Positions 14,357-21,622 of a stretch of DNA of 64,000 nucleotides are shown one piece after another (the stretch's first letter is position 1; every line of letters starts with the position of its first letter). The position numbers were made by a program, and so were the translations under genes. The stretch spans positions 1,798,001 to 1,862,000 of the forward strand of contig NC_089441.1 in assembly GCF_026210795.1 (NCBI RefSeq), written 5' to 3'. Source of the DNA: Rhizophagus irregularis. Taxonomy: Eukaryota; Glomeromycota; Glomeromycetes; Glomerales; Glomeraceae. The notes under the pieces were generated by a model. It was not told the origin of the DNA and did not search any database. It saw only the letters and a list, made by a program, of their open reading frames with translations.

Positions 14357-14556
14357 TTAACTATTATTATTGAAAATTCCACCTACTAAATCGCAATTTC
14401 TTTTTAGAAAAATTAAAGCTTCAAACAAATCCTCCTTTATTCTCATTCTTTTAGCAGACATTATCAATCCAGCATCACTAAAAACTCTTTCACTTGCTCC
14501 TGATGATGCTTGAATACACAAATATTTGCGTGCTAATTGAGCCAAAACTGGAAATT
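14357..14556 (-). pseudogene. hAT transposase, C-terminal dimerisation piece
   Basis: Reads EFPVLAQLARKYLCIQASSG followed by ASERVFSDAGLIMSAKRMRI and EALIFLKRN. This is the conserved C-terminal dimerisation region of hAT transposases (family pattern: LARKYL-x-I-x-ASS-x-x-SERVFS-x-AG). It directly continues the middle piece that ends 16.7 kb away at 31297, which shows the TIR element landed inside the gene. The C-terminus is at 14357. Confidence 0.88.
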
Positions 14557-14712
14557 CACTAGTCGAAAAAGGAATATTCGGCCTTAGTAAAATTCAGCCT
14601 ATATTCAACTAAAATTAAAAATTTGACCTTAATTAGCAATGATCTATGATTAGACATTGGTCGAATAACTAACCATGCTGGTCGAATAGCCACGTCATGC
14701 ATTACGCGTATC

Positions 14713-14755
14713 AAAAGTTTAAAAAAGAATCTTATGCATTCTTTTTTAAACTTTT
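14713..14755. repeat. Perfect 18-bp inverted repeat (hairpin)
   Basis: AAAAGTTTAAAAAAGAAT (14713-14730) and its exact reverse complement (14738-14755) flank a 7-base spacer, CTTATGC. It lies at the left edge of the TIR element's internal region, before the first intron-like unit. Confidence 0.85.
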
Positions 14756-14919
14756 ATTTCTTCTTTTCCTCGTCCTTTGGCTCTATAGGCGCGGAAAAAA
14801 ACAAAAAAAAATTATTTTATTTTATTTTTTTTTTAAATTTTAAATGTGGCCCTTTCCCTTTTCGTAGTAATTCTATGGGAATTCTGGTCGAAACTACGCA
14901 CCGGACTTTGGATAATAAG

Positions 14920-15611
14920 GTAAATGGGAAAGGGAAGCCATTTTTTTTACTTTAGAAACGTTTTAACGTTTCTTTTTTTTCTTTTTCTTACAGGTATTTC
15001 CGGACGAAACGAGCTTCGTGATAAGATTCGTAAGTAGAATCTTAGTAGTTTTTTTTAATATTATGGAACGGTTACTAACCGTTCTTGTTTTTTTTATAGG
15101 TTTTGGGAAAACGAAGGGAAAGGGTAAGACGAAGGGAAAGAGTAAGATGAAGGGAAAAGGGTAAGACGAAGGGGAAAATGAAAGGGAAAGAGAAAATGAA
15201 AGGAAAGGGTAAAACAAAAGGGGAAAATGAAAGTGAATGGGACGGAAAAGGAGTACTTTTTTAAGATTCGTAAGTATTCTATTACGAATCTTAAATTTTT
15301 TTTTTCTTTTTTATTATTATGGAACGGTTTACTAACCGTTCCTTTCTTTTTTTTTATAGGTTCGGGTGGACTTTTGACGAATGGAAAACCAAGATTCGTA
15401 AGTAAGTACGAATCTTAGTTTATTTTATTTTTCTTTTTTTTAAAAAATATTATGAACGGTTACTAATAACCGTTCTTTTCTATTTTTTAGGTTTCGGGTG
15501 GGCTTCTGAAGAAGGAAAACCAAGAAACCAAGATTCGTAAGTAAGTACGAATCTTGGTTTATCTTTTTTTCTTTTTTTAAAAAAATATTACGAACGGTTA
15601 CTAATAACCGT
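14920..15611 (+). repeat. Left part of the tandem intron-like unit array
   Basis: Each unit runs: donor palindrome, T-rich spacer, TTATTATG, branch palindrome, T-rich tract and AG, then a short 'exon'. Inferred introns are 15030-15099, 15270-15359, 15398-15490 and 15537 onward (cut by the retrotransposon at 15611). Donor palindromes pair AAGATTCGTA with TACGAATCTT around GTAAGT. Branch palindromes pair GAACGGTT with AACCGTTC around TACT(AA), at 15066-15084, 15321-15342, 15454-15475 and 15592-15611. An earlier, less typical unit has a donor at about 14920, a different palindrome (AGAAACGTT / AACGTTTCT, 14954-14973) and acceptor CTTACAG at about 14992. Exons at 15360-15397 and 15491-15536 share TTCGGGTGG. 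Confidence 0.8.
15100..15269 (+). repeat. Purine-rich minisatellite in a putative exon
   Basis: Degenerate tandem copies of a GGGAAAGGGTAAGACGAA-like unit, almost pyrimidine-free on the plus strand. It lies between an AG acceptor at 15098-15099 and a GTAAGT donor at 15270. GA-rich stretches of this kind often act as exonic splicing enhancers; that role here is only inferred. Confidence 0.65.
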
Positions 15612-16989
15612 TGTCACCCCCGTCTGCCACCCGGCGGTAAACAAAGTTCCCTGCTTCTGTTATATGTGCTCTCAGCGAAACATTAATATTCTTGCTTGGT
15701 TTAGTTTTATTACTACTTAACTTTCAAATTGCGATAGCTCTCGCCACGATATTTCATCCATTATCTTCTTTCAAAATACGATAGTTCTCTTTATAAAAGT
15801 TTATATTTTATTCATTTCATAATTCTTGTTATGACATTAAATTCACCATGAATTTGTCCAATTAAAATTAATTAAGCGAACATTACAGTAAAGTTTAGGG
15901 CGAACCTATTACCTTTAAAATAACATTACGCTTTACTAACAATTAATTAAACAAAATTACTTTTTCATCATAAGAAAATAGTAACAAAAACAATCGAAAC
16001 AATTAATTTTCATATAAAGGGTATTTTATTTATTCTTCATAAAATTCACAATTAACTAATTTACTTAAAGTTTTACATCGTATCTGACGACTGTGGAATT
16101 CACTTCCCATTCCGCTCCTATTTAAACCAACTTTCTTATTCTTTCTTTTCCTACTTCTTATTTCTTTCTAATATTTTATATGTTATTTTTTATGCGCTAT
16201 CTTATATGCTATTTTATATGTTATCTTTTCTAATATGTTATACTATTTTAATATGCTATCTTTTCTTTAAAATAATCTTTCGCATATTATGTCGTAAAGA
16301 TATAATCCATCTTTTGTGGCTGTGCTATCTTTTCTTTAAAATAAAATAATCTTTCAAATATTATATCGTAAAGATCCATCTTTTGTGGCTGTGCTATCTT
16401 TTCTTTAAAATAAAATAATCTTTCAAATATTATATCATAAAGATCCATCTTTTGTGGCTGTGCTATCTTTTCTTTAAAATAAAATAATCTTTCAAATATT
16501 ATATCGTAAAGATCCATCTTTTGTGGCTGTGCTATCTTTTCTTTAAAATAAAATAATCTTTCAAATATTATATCATAAAGATCCATCTTTTGTGGCTGTG
16601 CTATCTTTTCTACTGCGTATCGTCAGCTATTCTTCTACTGCGGCTGCAGTTCATCAATATTTTACATGTTCCTATTTTTTTTGTTCCTTTAATTCGCTAT
16701 CCTTCCTTTTTATATGATTTATCATTTGTGGCTTATGATTACTCCTCCTAATTGTTCCTATTGTTGAACTTGATAAACTGGTTGCTAAGCCACATCGATC
16801 AACTCCCCACTTGATCTATTGGTTCTCCATTAATTATTTAATAAACATTACATCATGTAGATCATTCCTTCTCCTAAAAGTTTATCCTTTCCGGTTAATT
16901 TTATCCAATCATGTGACTTTCTATCGTTTGATCTTTTATTCCATATTATTCCTCCATATTATGCGATTACTTCAGTATCTATGGCTACA
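15612..16989 (-). repeat. 3' LTR of the gypsy-like element
   Basis: 1378 bp, same length and near-identical sequence to 27236-28613. It lies downstream of the integrase stop and polypurine tract, so it should supply the transcript 3' end. It carries the same number of 69-bp repeats as its partner. Confidence 0.92.
16306..16612. repeat. 69-bp tandem repeats inside the LTR
   Basis: About four and a half copies of a 69-bp unit containing CTTTTGTGGCTGTGCTATC, alternating between TATCGTAAAG and TATCATAAAG variants. Because 69 is a multiple of three, one minus-strand frame stays open as a 23-residue repeat; I read that as a by-product. Present identically in both LTRs. A regulatory role in the LTR is possible. 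Confidence 0.85.
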
Positions 16990-17006
16990 GTTTGCCCCCA
17001 CCTAAA
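16990..17006 (-). promoter_or_regulatory. Polypurine tract of the gypsy-like element
   Basis: In the sense direction TTTAGGTGGGGGCAAAC abuts the 3' LTR, just after the integrase stop at 17019. The G-rich core and position fit the plus-strand primer; pyrimidines at both ends make it imperfect. Confidence 0.6.
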
Positions 17007-17018
17007 ATTTGAGTCCCA

Positions 17019-18206
17019 TCAAATTCGAATTATTACTTCAAAATTTGTCCTATCAATATATTCTTTCAGTAATTCACCATTTACTGGTGTTTTCAATATC
17101 TTCCCTTCCATAGTTTTAATTCTGTATGATCCTTTAGAAATTATCTCATGTACATAATAAGGTCCTTTCCATTTTTCTTCTAACTTTCCAGACCATTGTT
17201 TTTCTTTTGCTGCGTCATAATATAGTACTTTATCTCCGATTTGTAATTTCTGCTTTATTCTATTCTTCTTATCATGGTACGATTTTTGTTTTTCCTGAGA
17301 TTTCCTGACATTTTCTTTAGCTTGATTCCTAATGTTTGGTAATCCTTCGATCAACTCATTAACTCTCTCTGCCATGGTAATTTCCTTATCTTCTAAATCT
17401 AATAATGTCTTCATTTGTCTCCCATATATTAAATATCCTGGTTCCATTTTCGTTGAATCATTCCTTTTAGTTCGATACGCGAACAATACTCCTGGTACTT
17501 TCAAATCCCAATCTTCGATATTACTTAGCTTTGCTAATGATTCACATAATGTCTTATTAAATCTTTCAATTAACCCATTAGTTTTTGGATGATAAGGCGT
17601 CGAAAAGTTATGTTTTATCTGAAATTCCTCCATTAATGATTTCACTAATTTATTATTGAAATGACTCCCTCTATCACTCAATATCTTCTTTGGACATCCA
17701 TGCCTACATATTATATCTTCATAAATAAATCTTGCAATTTCCTTAGCATCTGCTGTTTCCAATGCCTTTGCTTCAGGCCATTTTGTAAAATAATCCATCG
17801 CTGTAACTATATATCTATTATTTCTCTTTGTTATTGGTAATGGTCCCACTACATCAATCCCAATTTGATAAAATGGTTCTATAACTTTGATTACATTCAG
17901 TTCATGTTTTCCTATTGGTTTTCCTCTTCTCTGACAATTATTACATGATTTGACATAAGCTTCCACATCTTTTCTCATCCCTTTCCAATAATACCCATCC
18001 TTGATCCTATTATACGTTGCATCTATTCCAAAGTGTCCTGATAATTCATGATCATGAGCTATGTACATTAATCCTTCAAATTCGTATTTTCTTATCACTC
18101 TTAGTCTTTTCTCATCTTTTATTTTGTAAATTAATCCTCCTATAATTTCATATTCCCGTTCGTCATTGATATTCCTCGCTATCCTATTATATTCTTCCTC
18201 TTCCAT
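17019..18206 (-). CDS. Integrase of the gypsy-like element
   Basis: 395 residues. An N-terminal HHCC zinc-binding domain is visible (HDHELSGHFG near residue 52, CNNCQ near 92). The catalytic core follows with the D,D,E triad: GIDVVGPLP (about 117), LSDRGSHFNN (about 178) and GLIERFNKTL (about 214). A basic C-terminal part (KLQIGDKVLYYD, KWKGPYYVHEI) is the usual GPY/F-type module. It inserts the cDNA copy into chromosomes. It is a separate ORF, in the same frame as the upstream kinase ORF but divided from it by stops and by the 113-codon ORF, so its expression route is unclear. The start at 18206 is the first Met of the frame. No disabling change is seen. Confidence 0.93.
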   Translation of the reverse strand: MEEEEYNRIARNINDEREYEIIGGLIYKIKDEKRLRVIRKYEFEGLMYIAHDHELSGHFGIDATYNRIKDGYYWKGMRKDVEAYVKSCNNCQRRGKPIGKHELNVIKVIEPFYQIGIDVVGPLPITKRNNRYIVTAMDYFTKWPEAKALETADAKEIARFIYEDIICRHGCPKKILSDRGSHFNNKLVKSLMEEFQIKHNFSTPYHPKTNGLIERFNKTLCESLAKLSNIEDWDLKVPGVLFAYRTKRNDSTKMEPGYLIYGRQMKTLLDLEDKEITMAERVNELIEGLPNIRNQAKENVRKSQEKQKSYHDKKNRIKQKLQIGDKVLYYDAAKEKQWSGKLEEKWKGPYYVHEIISKGSYRIKTMEGKILKTPVNGELLKEYIDRTNFEVIIRI

Positions 18207-18228
18207 GTCTATGTTGTAATTCTAAAAG

Positions 18229-18305
18229 CTAAAGTGTTGTAAAAGGTTGAAATGTTATAAAGGGTTGAAGTGTTGTAAAAATTAAGGTGTTGTAAAAATA
18301 AAGCG
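18229..18305 (-). repeat. Short degenerate repeats between the small ORF and integrase
   Basis: About four copies of a 17-19-base unit, TTTACAACACTTCAACC-like in the sense direction, fill the gap before the integrase start. The sequence is unstructured and G-poor. It may be a translation or splicing element, but nothing shows which. Confidence 0.6.
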
Positions 18306-18329
18306 TCGTGATAACTGTTCCATATATTT

Positions 18330-18671
18330 TTAATTTTTATCTCTTGATTTATTTTTGATCCTTGGTATTTCTATCCTTCTTATATATTTTTCATTCCCTA
18401 TAATCAATTTAGATCGTACCCATCCTAATCCTTTTTCTATTGGTCTTTTTTCTATTATCATATTATTTCCATCTTCCATAATTAATTTCACCTTTTTCTC
18501 TTTTAGTCTTATTATAATGTGTACATCTACTAGTATGAAGTCTTCTTCTTCTTCAATCCTTAAATGGATAATTGTTTCGTTCTCTTCTTCTTTTATGGTC
18601 ACTTTCCATATCTTATCGACCTTTACTCGATAGGTAAGAAACCAATTCATATAACAATCTCCTAATACCAT
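18330..18671 (-). CDS. Unknown 113-residue ORF between kinase and integrase
   Basis: Beginning MVLGDCYMNWFLTYRVKVDK, rich in Glu, Lys and Ile with alternating hydrophobic and charged residues that suggest beta strands (IIHLRIEEEEDFILVDVHII). No catalytic motif, zinc motif or membrane segment is seen and I do not recognise a family. It is in the same frame as the upstream kinase ORF and only six codons beyond its TAA, so it could be an extension by readthrough, a separately initiated protein, or a remnant of a domain once joined to integrase. Confidence 0.5.
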   Translation of the reverse strand: MVLGDCYMNWFLTYRVKVDKIWKVTIKEEENETIIHLRIEEEEDFILVDVHIIIRLKEKKVKLIMEDGNNMIIEKRPIEKGLGWVRSKLIIGNEKYIRRIEIPRIKNKSRDKN

Positions 18672-18686
18672 TTTGGAAATATAATT

Positions 18687-21020
18687 TTAAGCTCTTTGGT
18701 GTTTTTCTATCTCCTTATATACTTTTCTCCAACTACTATCGTCATTCCTAACTTCAATTTGACTGTATCTTTTGGTATATTTGTATACATCCTGGTTTTC
18801 TTTAAACATTTTAACCATGTCCAAATATTCATTTTTCTTTAATGTTGGGTATGACGATTTCTCCATTTTCTTCGTTTCTCTTCCAATATAATTTTCCCAA
18901 CATACATCGCCATCTTTTTCCAAAAATATCACTATTGATTCATCTATTGTTCCTTTTAATCTGAATATTTCTTTTTCCATCTCATGGTTCCCATGTGGAG
19001 TAATCAATCCTCTGTTGAAACTTTTCGTCTTCTGATAATAATATTCGCAATATGGCGATTTGTCCAGAATTATTATATCCGTATCTTCATCATATTCTAA
19101 CATTCTTCTGTTTATTTGTTCTACTACTTCCTTTCTAAATTTCCATTCTGTTTCTAATTTTGATTCGTGAAATTCACCTTTGTCTTTTTTTCTCCTTTTG
19201 AATGTATTAAATCTTACTTTTAATCCTTGCTTTTCCCACTCTTTAATCAAATTTTGTACTATACTTGTTTTTCCTAATCCATCCACTCCGTCGATTATAA
19301 TAACTTGTGGCTTATTTTCTCTTCCCAATTTCTTTAATAATTCTTTTTCTGTCCTTTCCTCCAAATTCAAAAGTATTGCTTCTTTATCGGTAAAATATTT
19401 TTCATCATCCCATCTCCCTTTAAATCTTTTAGCATTATACCATTTATTCCTAAATTTGATATATCTCAATTTCCCCTTATTACTTTCTATTTTTGTTATT
19501 TCTTGATTCTCGTTCCTTTCTGTTTCTTTTTCTTTAAATCTCAGTCTTGATAATCCATCTGCATTTTTAATTTTCTTTCCACTTCTATGTACTATTTTAA
19601 AATCAAATTGTTGTAATTTCATTACCCATCTTGCTCTCCTTCCCGTTTGTTCCTTTCCATCTGTTAATCCTTTTAATGCTGCGTGATCTGTTATCACTAT
19701 AAATTTCCTTCCTACTAAATATTTCTGAAAATGTTGTATTCCCCAAAATACCGCTAAGCATTCCAATTCTGTTGGTGGATAATTCTTCTCTGCCCCAACT
19801 GTACTCCTACTTGCGTAAGCTATTACAACCTCTTTATTTTCTTCATTCATTTGAGCTAACACTGCTCCTAATCCTATCTTAGATCCATCAGTTATCAATA
19901 TAAATTCTCTGCTGAAATCCGGATATACTAAAATTGGATTTTCTGTCAATTTTGTCCTTAATACGTCAAATGCTTCTTGTTGTTCTTCTTTCCATTCAAA
20001 CTTTTCATTCTTTCTTGTTAAGTTAAGCAAAGGTTTTGCTATCTTCGAAAAACCTTTCATAAATCTCCTATAATATGAACATAATCCTAAAAATGATCTT
20101 ACTTCTGTGACAGTTTTCGGCCTCCTCATATTTTCTATTTTCTCAACTTTCTCTTTATCCGGTCGCAATCCATCTCTTCCTACTATATGCCCTAAGAAAT
20201 TTATATTTCTCAATCCAAACTGACATTTCTTCAATTTCACAATCATATTATTCTCTCTCAATTTACTCAATACTTTATCTACATGTTCTATATGTTCCTC
20301 AAAATCTTCTGAATAAATCATTATATCATCTAAATACACTGTAACAAATTCTCCTATATATTCTTTTAATATTTTATCCATTAATCTCTGAAATGTTCCT
20401 GGTGCATTCTTCAATCCAAATGGCATAACATTGTATTCATATAATCCTTGTGAACAAATGAATGCTGTTTTCTCTTTATCTTCTTCTGCCATTTCTACTT
20501 GATGATATCCTGCTGCTAAGTCCAAACTTGTGAACCAACTTCCCTTTCTAAATTTTTCTAACAATTCGTCTATCCGGGGTAAAGGATATTCATCTGACTT
20601 TGTCACATTATTTAGCTTTCTATAATCTATACAAAATCTATAATTTCCAGTTTTCTTTCCTGCTAACGTTACTGGAGATGCCCAATTACTCCATGATTCT
20701 CTTATCTTCCCCATCTTTAACAATTGTTCAATTTCTTTCTTTATAAACTTTCCTTTTTCATCAGTTTCTTTATATCTCTTTTGTGCTATTGGTCCTTGAT
20801 TTTCTTCAATTATTATTTCATGTTTAACTGTATTTATCCTTCCCAGTTTCTCTTCGTCATATTCGAATATATCTTCATATTCCCTTATCAATTTTTTAAA
20901 TGCTATTCTCTCCTCATCGCTCATTTCTCCCAGATGTGTTTTCTTTTCAAATTTTTCTTCTTTGCTCTCATTTAGCATCTTTACCGTCTCTCCTTCATTC
21001 AGAAAGCCAAGACCATTCAT
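18687..21020 (-). CDS. Reverse transcriptase-RNase H fused to a thymidylate-kinase-like domain
   Basis: 777 residues. The RT occupies about 60-300, with VTLAGKK, FCIDYRKLN, SLDLAAGYHQ, MPFGLKNAPGTFQ and the catalytic VYLDDIMIYS. RNase H is at about 375-500 (FILITDGSKIGLGAVLAQ, ELECLAVFW, VITDHAALKGL, NADGLSRL). A third domain fills about 570-777. It opens with a P-loop, IIIDGVDGLGKTS, typical of thymidylate kinases. IIILDKSPYCEYYYQ then sits where these kinases bind substrate, and IVIFLEKDGDVC with RETKKME sits at the expected lid position; it ends in a terminal helix. Thymidylate kinases phosphorylate dTMP. The domain has the full length of a kinase and is open, so it is probably functional, but substrate choice is inferred. 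The start overlaps the protease stop as ATGA. Confidence 0.88.
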   Translation of the reverse strand: MNGLGFLNEGETVKMLNESKEEKFEKKTHLGEMSDEERIAFKKLIREYEDIFEYDEEKLGRINTVKHEIIIEENQGPIAQKRYKETDEKGKFIKKEIEQLLKMGKIRESWSNWASPVTLAGKKTGNYRFCIDYRKLNNVTKSDEYPLPRIDELLEKFRKGSWFTSLDLAAGYHQVEMAEEDKEKTAFICSQGLYEYNVMPFGLKNAPGTFQRLMDKILKEYIGEFVTVYLDDIMIYSEDFEEHIEHVDKVLSKLRENNMIVKLKKCQFGLRNINFLGHIVGRDGLRPDKEKVEKIENMRRPKTVTEVRSFLGLCSYYRRFMKGFSKIAKPLLNLTRKNEKFEWKEEQQEAFDVLRTKLTENPILVYPDFSREFILITDGSKIGLGAVLAQMNEENKEVVIAYASRSTVGAEKNYPPTELECLAVFWGIQHFQKYLVGRKFIVITDHAALKGLTDGKEQTGRRARWVMKLQQFDFKIVHRSGKKIKNADGLSRLRFKEKETERNENQEITKIESNKGKLRYIKFRNKWYNAKRFKGRWDDEKYFTDKEAILLNLEERTEKELLKKLGRENKPQVIIIDGVDGLGKTSIVQNLIKEWEKQGLKVRFNTFKRRKKDKGEFHESKLETEWKFRKEVVEQINRRMLEYDEDTDIIILDKSPYCEYYYQKTKSFNRGLITPHGNHEMEKEIFRLKGTIDESIVIFLEKDGDVCWENYIGRETKKMEKSSYPTLKKNEYLDMVKMFKENQDVYKYTKRYSQIEVRNDDSSWRKVYKEIEKHQRA

Positions 21021-21622
21021 TTTTCCTCATCTCTCTTTTCTCTATCAGTTTTCACAATCGATAACAACTCTTCTTTTTCCATCTCCTCATATTCATCTTC
21101 ACCCTCTGACTCTTCACTAGAATTGCCATCTATATCATCTATATTCTTTGGATCTTCATTAAATTCGCCCCTATTCCCTGACTCCTCAAATTCAACATTT
21201 TTCTTTCCTCTAAAATCAATTGGTATTTCATATATTCCATTATCCCATTCTATTGTTAACAGACCTTCTTTCATATTTATTATCCCATATCTTAATAAAT
21301 CAGTTCCTAATATCAAATCTTTTCTTCTCGAGTCAATTACTTCGAACTCTAAAGGTATTTCTAAATTTTCATCAATTTCTATTCTAATTTCCACTCTTCC
21401 TAATGAAGCTATGTTATTTCCATCCGCTATTGTCAATACAACATCACTTTTCTTCATTATTGGTATATTTAATTCCTTTCTCAATTCATTCATTATTACT
21501 GAAGGTCCTGCTCCTGTATCAACTAATGCTCTGATCATTTTTCCCTCAATTATTATATTACATCTTGTTGCTTGTGATTTTTCTTCTTTCCGATTAATAT
21601 TCTTTAATTCCCCCGAGTGTAG
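21017..21622 (-). CDS. Aspartic protease of the gypsy-like element
   Basis: The first Met is at 21538, giving 173 residues. The same frame is open back to the Gag stop at 21623-21625, so the protein is more likely made as a Gag extension. A retropepsin signature is present right after that Met (RALVDTGAGPSVI), with a second conserved stretch ILGTDLLRYG about 75 residues on, where family members have the (I/L)LG-x-D motif. The C-terminal third is acidic (SSEESEGEDEYEE). It should cleave the Gag and Pol polyproteins. Its stop overlaps the RT start (ATGA), and RT is in the -1 frame. Confidence 0.88.
   Translation of the reverse strand, partial: LHSGELKNINRKEEKSQATRCNIIIEGKMIRALVDTGAGPSVIMNELRKELNIPIMKKSDVVLTIADGNNIASLGRVEIRIEIDENLEIPLEFEVIDSRRKDLILGTDLLRYGIINMKEGLLTIEWDNGIYEIPIDFRGKKNVEFEESGNRGEFNEDPKNIDDIDGNSSEESEGEDEYEEMEKEELLSIVKTDREKRDEEK

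Noticed and set aside
14734-15418. Short open frames through the intron-like array (for example 14734-14955 and 15227-15418)
   Set aside because: They run across inferred donors, T-tracts and palindromes, are low-complexity Phe/Lys/Leu-rich, and are not kept in phase between units.
16287-16586. 99-codon frame of four 23-residue repeats in each LTR
   Set aside because: It is produced by a 69-bp DNA repeat whose length is a multiple of three. It lies in a non-coding LTR and has no start context or homology. Described as a DNA repeat instead.
18330-18671. 113-residue ORF considered as a dUTPase, to pair with the kinase
   Set aside because: No dUTPase motif is visible (no conserved Asp-containing or Gly-rich C-terminal motifs), so it is left as unknown.
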